Origin: a bacterium
GTDB lineage: Bacteria > Krumholzibacteriota > Krumholzibacteriia > LZORAL124-64-63
DNA: 5,033 nt
Assembly (NCBI GenBank): GCA_030591105.1
Contig: JAUVBS010000191.1
Coordinates: 1 to 5,033 of the forward strand
Direction: 5' to 3'
The first letter of the stretch is position 1, and every line of letters begins with the position of its first letter. Under the pieces are notes generated by a model that did not search any database, was not told the DNA's origin, and saw only the letters and a list, made by a program, of their open reading frames with translations. The position numbers and the translations under genes are program-made. Shown one piece after another: positions 1 to 5,033 of the stretch.

Positions 1-1620
<1,620 letters not shown>

Positions 1621-1624
<4 letters not shown>

Positions 1625-3774
1625 AACTCCACCCCGCAGGTGACCGCCAACTCGCGCAAGATCAGGAGCGCATCGCTACCGACGTGGATCAGTCGGTCGA
1701 CCCCTGCCGTTTGCAGAGCATCGATCTGGTCGGGTGGCTGCCCGGCCAGGATTACCGTAGGTGGGTCGGCGATCGCCTTGAGCCGGCGTGCAGTTTCGGC
1801 CGCCTGCGTGGCGTAGGTCTCGTCCCGCCCGACGATCACTACGATCTGCGCGCCGCTATCGAGTGCCGCAACGGCAGCAGCGTCGGCAGCGGCGTGGCAG
1901 CCAGCGACCTGGACGGCAAAACCGCCGACCTCAAAAAACGCCCGTGCGAAATCGAGCCGCGGCATGTAGCGCGCCACGTCGCCCAGGTTGGCACAGTAGA
2001 CAGCGCAAGCGTCGGACTGCCGAGCGCGGTGCTGCGCGACCGCCGTACGCAACGCTTCGAAAGCTTCGGCGGCGCGCCACGGCTCAATCGGTTCGACACG
2101 TAGATCCGGGTCGGCACGGTGCCGCAGCAGCTTGGTCAGCTCACCGATGCTGGCCCCGGCACCGGCGGCTGTGACGACCTTTTCGAACAGTTCCTCCGCC
2201 TGTGAATCGACGACCTCACCCAGCTGCTGCAGGACCGCGACGTTATGAGCCTGGGTCTCACCGGTGCGCAGATCCCGCGATTGCGCGGCCCGCTGCTCGC
2301 CGATGGCCGCGTAGTCGGGCAGGTTCGGTACCGGGACCGCCTCTCCGTGGTCGGGATACATGTTCACGCCGACGAAGATCTCACGCCGTGTCGCCACGGC
2401 GGTCGCTCGGACAGCGGCAGTTGCAGCCACCATTCTCTGGGGCAGCCCATCCTGAAGCGCCGACAGCATGCCGCCGGCGGTCTCGATCTCTTGCAGCAGC
2501 GCCCACGCCTTCTCGGCCATCTCGGCGGTGAGCGACTCGATGTACCAGGAGCCGCCGGCCGGATCGACCACCGCGTCGAAGTGACTCTCCTCGCGCAGGA
2601 TCAACTGGGTGTTGCGCGCCAGCCGACGGCTTCGCTCGCCCGGCAGGCCGAGCGGTTCGTCGAACGGCGCGACGTGCAGACTGTCGGCCCCGCCGAATAC
2701 CGCCGCCATCGCTTCGGTCGTCCCGCGCAGGATGTTCACGTGCCGGTCGTAGCGCGTCTTGTTGAAACGACTCGTGCGGGCGTGGATGTTCATCCGCTGG
2801 GCCGCTTCGCTCGCGCCGCACGCAGCGACGATCTCTGACCACACGAGACGCGCGGCGCGCAGCTTCGCGATCTCCATGAAGAAATGTGACCCCACCGCAA
2901 AACCGAACTGGATCCGCGGCGCGACGACTTCGACGTCGAGCCCTCGCTCCTGCAGCGCCCGCAAGTGATGCAGCGCCACCGCGAGTGTGAAGGCCAGTTC
3001 CTGGACTCCGCTGCCACCCGCTTCATGGTACGGCAGGCCGTACGCCGCGACCGTCCGTAGCTGTGGGGCGTGGTCGGCGGCCCAACCGACCACTGCGGCC
3101 AGTTCGTCGTAGGCGCTCGGGAGGCTCACCGGCAAGCCACCCAGCTCGACCAGCCCGCACAGCGGATCCATGCCGACGCTACCGCGTAGTTGGGCCGGAT
3201 CGCCCTGGCGCTGCCGCACCAGTGCGACCAACATCGCAGCGAGCGGCAACCCGGCCGATCCAGCCTGGATCAAGAGCGGTGTCTGCTGCAGATCGACCGA
3301 CGCCAAGGCCGAGCCGAGTTCCGTCACCGAGGCGATGGACGTACCGCCGACGCCCACTTCACCAGGTGCGGCCTGGTCGGGGTCGAGTCCTGCCTGACCG
3401 GCTCGGTCGAGGATGAGGTTCACAGCGGTTTGGCCGCACGACTGGTCGTGCCGCAGAGCTGCGTCGAACTGCTCATAGGTGGGAAATGGAAGTTCCTGCG
3501 CCACTAGCCACTCTGCTTGCCGATGACCGAGCGGCCACGCGCCCCGTACGAACGGGCGGATACCCGGTTGACCGCCGAGGTGGGGCAGTTTGGCGTCATC
3601 GGCAGCGGTGTAGAGCGGCCGGAGCGTGATGCCCTCGACCGTCGGCGTGAACAATCTCTTCTCGAACGCCGTGCCCGCAAGCATCCGCTCCGCCTCGGCG
3701 CGCCACTCCGGGTACGTCGGCCGCCGAAACTCGTCGAGCAAGTGTGCACTGCGGTCGTCGCCGTTCTTGGTCAT
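1621..3774 (-). CDS. mutA: Methylmalonyl-CoA mutase small (non-catalytic) subunit
   Basis: This is the structural partner of MutB in heterodimeric mutases. Residue numbers here count from the alternative GTG start. The N-terminal part contains [21 protein letters not shown], and FEKRL follows. The barrel domain contains [31 protein letters not shown] and [13 protein letters not shown]. It parallels the large subunit but lacks its active-site residues: the SGYHMQEAG motif is replaced by YGLPYHEAG (257-265), putting Pro260 at the catalytic His position. The C-terminal Rossmann-like domain (about 601-729) has [13 protein letters not shown] (606-618) where a working B12 domain has DxHxxG, so it should not ligate cobalamin, as usual for MutA. 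Length (717 or 729) is normal for the family. I prefer ATG at 3774, preceded by GAGAGAAAGG. The GTG at 3810 overlaps the regulator's stop but has no visible Shine-Dalgarno sequence. It is followed by mutB with a 3-base stop/start overlap, implying translational coupling. The gene looks intact. Confidence 0.93.
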
Positions 3775-3806
3775 GGCCTTTCTCTCTCGTGGCGTCGGAC
3801 CGTCTG

Positions 3807-4403
3807 TCACGCGCGCAGCCGTATCCCGCCGAGGATCAGACCCGCCACCGCCTCGGCCTTGCTTTCGAGGCGCGTGTTGCGCCGCGACAGAATCCAGTCG
3901 GTGGCCATCTCGTCGAGAACGCCGAAGATCGCCTTCGCCGCCAAGAGCGGTTCTGCTTCCGGAGTAAACGCCCCTTCGGCCTGCCCCTGGGCCACCACGT
4001 CAGCGATGATACCGAGGTAATCACGCACCTGGTTGCGCGAGAGTTGCCCCATGAAGTGCAGACTGTGGCGTAACTCGACCTGCGTGATGATAGCCAGGTC
4101 CCGATCCTCGCCGACCAGTTCCAGATGCAATTCGATGATGCGCCGGAGCTTATGTTCGGCGCCGAGTTGCTGCGGGATCTGGGCGCGGCCCTTCTCGATG
4201 AACCGGCTCATGGCACGGTCGAAGAGTGCGAACAGGATCGCGTCCTTGTTTTCGAAGTAGAGGTAGATGGTCCCGTCCGCGACGCCGGCCCGGCGGGCAA
4301 TCATCGCCACCGTCGTGTTGTAGTAACCACGCCGGGCGATCTCGACCACGGCCGCGTCGAGGATGCGTTTGCGCTTGTCGCCGTTGCCCCTTACCGCGGC
4401 CAT
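3807..4403 (-). CDS. fadR: TetR-family transcriptional repressor, FadR (YsiA)-like
   Basis: A 198-residue regulator of normal TetR length. The N-terminal helix-turn-helix covers about residues 11-55: KRILDAAVVEIARRGYYNTT, then IARRAGVADGTIYLYFENKD with the recognition helix near 41-48. The ligand domain contains DLAIITQVELRHS (102-114) and, near the C-terminus, IFGVLDEMATDWILS. From memory these match Bacillus FadR almost word for word (GVADGTIYLYF, NLAIVTQLELRQS). FadR represses beta-oxidation genes and is released by long-chain acyl-CoA; ligand identity here is inferred. The start at 4403 is supported by AGGAG with a 6-base spacer. It is first in the leftward unit and lies immediately upstream of mutA (32 bases to the preferred start). 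It diverges from fadN. Two FadR-like palindromes in the shared upstream region suggest control of itself and of fadN. Family assignment is firm; functional equivalence to FadR is likely but not proven. Confidence 0.92.
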   Translation of the reverse strand: MAAVRGNGDKRKRILDAAVVEIARRGYYNTTVAMIARRAGVADGTIYLYFENKDAILFALFDRAMSRFIEKGRAQIPQQLGAEHKLRRIIELHLELVGEDRDLAIITQVELRHSLHFMGQLSRNQVRDYLGIIADVVAQGQAEGAFTPEAEPLLAAKAIFGVLDEMATDWILSRRNTRLESKAEAVAGLILGGIRLRA

Positions 4404-4409
4404 CGTTTG

Positions 4410-4414
4410 CTCCT
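4410..4414 (-). promoter_or_regulatory. Ribosome binding site of fadR
   Basis: On the minus strand AGGAG is followed by six bases (CAAACG) and the ATG at 4403, an ideal arrangement that fixes the regulator's start. Confidence 0.8.
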
Positions 4415-4446
4415 GTGGCCCATGGCGGCCGTCCTCACCACCAACC

Positions 4447-4460
4447 TGAATGATAATTCA
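4447..4460. promoter_or_regulatory. Second putative FadR operator, in the fadR leader
   Basis: The palindrome TGAAT-GATA-ATTCA has the same arms and 4-base spacer as the copy at 4608-4621. Its left part, TGAATGA, matches a full half-site of the remembered Bacillus FadR consensus, while the other half is weak (only TCA of TCATTCA). It lies about 50-65 bases downstream of the predicted leftward start, where bound repressor could block elongation. It also covers a weak -10-like TATCAT (4455-4450, minus strand), which may belong to a second promoter. It is a good candidate for autoregulation. Confidence 0.65.
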
Positions 4461-4473
4461 CATCGTAAGGTCA

Positions 4474-4489
4474 CCGAAGCTGATTTCGG
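4474..4489. repeat. Short inverted repeat in the fadR leader
   Basis: CCGAA (4474-4478) and TTCGG (4485-4489) form a perfect 5-base inverted repeat around a 6-base centre. It lies between the leftward promoter and the second FadR-like palindrome. It could be a small RNA hairpin or another protein-binding site. It is short enough to be chance. Confidence 0.3.
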
Positions 4490-4518
4490 CCAGTAGCCGG
4501 GCCACCGACTCTAACCCG

Positions 4519-4547
4519 ATTATACCAACACTTTAAGCCCGCGACAA
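4519..4547 (-). promoter_or_regulatory. Sigma-70-type promoter of the fadR-mutA-mutB unit
   Basis: Reading leftward, TTGTCG (4547-4542) is followed by 17 bases and a perfect TATAAT (4524-4519). TGG precedes the -10, giving an extended -10 TGnTATAAT. The predicted start near 4512 gives a leader of about 108 bases before the regulator ATG. The promoter is back to back with that of fadN; the two -35 boxes are 29 bases apart. Confidence 0.8.
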
Positions 4548-4576
4548 GTCGGGAAAGTAAATCTGTATCTCAACCG

Positions 4577-4605
4577 TTGACAGCCGCAGCCGATCCTCTT
4601 ACAAT
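4577..4605 (+). promoter_or_regulatory. Sigma-70-type promoter of fadN
   Basis: A perfect -35 hexamer TTGACA (4577-4582) is separated by exactly 17 bases from TACAAT (4600-4605), one mismatch from the -10 consensus. The predicted start point is near 4611-4613. This leaves a leader of about 60 bases before the fadN ATG. The predicted start falls inside the adjacent FadR-like palindrome, so the promoter is probably repressed rather than constitutive. Confidence 0.85.
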
Positions 4606-4621
4606 AGTGAATAGTCATTCA
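4604..4621. promoter_or_regulatory. Putative FadR operator overlapping the fadN promoter
   Basis: The 14-base palindrome TGAAT-AGTC-ATTCA occupies 4608-4621. In the register of the Bacillus subtilis FadR consensus as I remember it (TGAATGANTANTCATTCA), positions 4604-4621 read ATAGTGAATAGTCATTCA. The right half is perfect, the central NTAN is present, and 4 of 7 bases of the left half match. It overlaps the last two bases of the -10 box and the expected start point, a classic position for repression. Binding by the adjacent TetR protein is inferred. Confidence 0.75.
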
Positions 4622-4624
4622 TTT

Positions 4625-4666
4625 TCCTCCGGCCCCGGCGGTGGCGCCCCAGGGCCTGGCCGAGGA
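4625..4666 (+). promoter_or_regulatory. Possible leader hairpin that pairs with the fadN ribosome binding site
   Basis: TCCTC (4625-4629) can pair with GAGGA (4662-4666), and GGCC (4631-4634) with GGCC (4658-4661), leaving one bulged C. The GC-rich loop can form further or competing pairs. The right arm includes most of the AGGAGG. This would partly hide the ribosome binding site, but GC-rich sequence makes chance pairing easy and no energy was computed. Confidence 0.3.
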
Positions 4667-4670
4667 GGTG
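4663..4670 (+). promoter_or_regulatory. Strong ribosome binding site of fadN
   Basis: AGGAGGTG is nearly the full complement of the 16S rRNA 3' end. Four bases separate its GGAGG core from the ATG at 4673. It decides the start codon and predicts strong translation once the mRNA is free. Confidence 0.85.
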
Positions 4671-4672
4671 CC

Positions 4673-5033
4673 ATGCGCAGGCAGATCCGCAAAATCGCCG
4701 TGCTCGGCTCGGGCGTGATGGGCAGCGCCATCGCTGCCCATTTCGCCAACGCCGGCGTACCGTCTCTAGTCTTGGACATCGTCCCGGGCGAGCTGACCGA
4801 CAAGGAGCAGAGTGCGGGCAAAACACTTCAAGACAAGGCGGTCCGCGACCGCATTGCCCGCGATGCGGTCAATGCCATGCTCAAGACCAAACCGTCGCCT
4901 CTGTTCAACGCCGAGCGGATCGGGTTGATCGAGACCGGCAATTTCGAGGACGACTTACCGCGTCTCCAAGAAGCCGACTGGGTCATCGAGGTGGTCAAAG
5001 AGGACATGGCCATCAAGAAGATCGTGCTCGAGA
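4673..5033 (+). CDS. fadN: 3-hydroxyacyl-CoA dehydrogenase / enoyl-CoA hydratase, FadN type, 5' part only (cut by window end)
   Basis: The 120 visible codons form the NAD-binding domain of a 3-hydroxyacyl-CoA dehydrogenase. The dinucleotide loop GSGVMG is at residues 12-17 after the beta strand KIAVL, and an acidic residue (Asp35 in LVLDIVP) ends the second strand, as expected for NAD. GNFEDDL (89-95) and DWVIEVVKED (102-111) follow, and QDKAVRDR (53-60) is also present. This order matches Bacillus FadN (YusL), a protein of nearly 800 residues with a hydratase-related region after the dehydrogenase. Only the start is seen here, so the second activity is inferred. The protein would act in cytosolic fatty-acid beta-oxidation, oxidising 3-hydroxyacyl-CoA to 3-ketoacyl-CoA. 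The start at 4673 is set by a near-perfect Shine-Dalgarno AGGAGGTG (4663-4670). It has its own consensus promoter overlapped by a FadR-like operator. In Bacillus a thiolase and an acyl-CoA dehydrogenase gene follow; the window ends too early to tell here. Confidence 0.92.
   Translation, partial: MRRQIRKIAVLGSGVMGSAIAAHFANAGVPSLVLDIVPGELTDKEQSAGKTLQDKAVRDRIARDAVNAMLKTKPSPLFNAERIGLIETGNFEDDLPRLQEADWVIEVVKEDMAIKKIVLE

Noticed and set aside
2381..3749. Antisense and alternate-frame open frames within mutA
   Set aside because: All lie within a continuous, family-typical mutA frame and show only arginine- and serine-rich shadow composition.
3772..3810. GTG at 3810 as the mutA start
   Set aside because: It would overlap the regulator's stop neatly, but no Shine-Dalgarno sequence precedes it and the extra 12 residues look unlike the family. 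ATG at 3774 has a purine-rich site. Not excluded.
4599..5016. Minus-strand open frames opposite fadN
   Set aside because: The plus strand here has a promoter, a strong ribosome binding site and a conserved NAD-binding domain. The opposite frames are shadows.

Overview
The window is a GC-rich stretch of a bacterial chromosome or metagenomic contig, carrying genes for breakdown of fatty acids and propionyl-CoA. Three genes read leftward in one close-packed unit: a TetR-family regulator, then the small and large subunits of a heterodimeric methylmalonyl-CoA mutase. One gene reads rightward and is cut by the window end: an FadN-type 3-hydroxyacyl-CoA dehydrogenase. The regulator and the dehydrogenase most resemble, from memory, the FadR (YsiA) and FadN (YusL) proteins of Bacillus, but base composition is far too GC-rich for Bacillus. 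A GC-rich Gram-positive-like lineage such as Chloroflexota is my best guess, with low confidence.

Layout. Positions 1-1624 (minus) are a continuous open frame that starts as a good mutase large subunit. Near position 136 it switches in frame to the C-terminal part of an unrelated sugar phosphate isomerase/epimerase, so the linker and the whole cobalamin-binding domain are missing. Positions 1621-3774 (minus; possible GTG start at 3810) are the intact small subunit, coupled to the large subunit by an ATGA overlap. Positions 3807-4403 (minus) are the FadR-like repressor. Positions 4404-4672 are a divergent control region. From 4673 (plus) runs fadN, with 120 codons visible.

The control region is unusually readable. 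It has two consensus-like sigma-70 promoters pointing apart (TTGACA-N17-TACAAT rightward and TTGTCG-N17-TATAAT leftward). It also has two copies of the palindrome TGAAT-N4-ATTCA. One copy covers the end of the rightward -10 and the expected start point. The other lies in the leader of the leftward transcript. Both resemble the Bacillus FadR operator.

The simplest model is an acyl-CoA-responsive repressor that controls its own operon and the divergent beta-oxidation gene. Dehydrogenase and mutase would then be induced together: beta-oxidation of odd-chain or branched acids yields propionyl-CoA, and the mutase takes methylmalonyl-CoA to succinyl-CoA. The most notable anomaly is the mutase-isomerase junction, which is either a real rearrangement that breaks the mutase or an assembly chimera.
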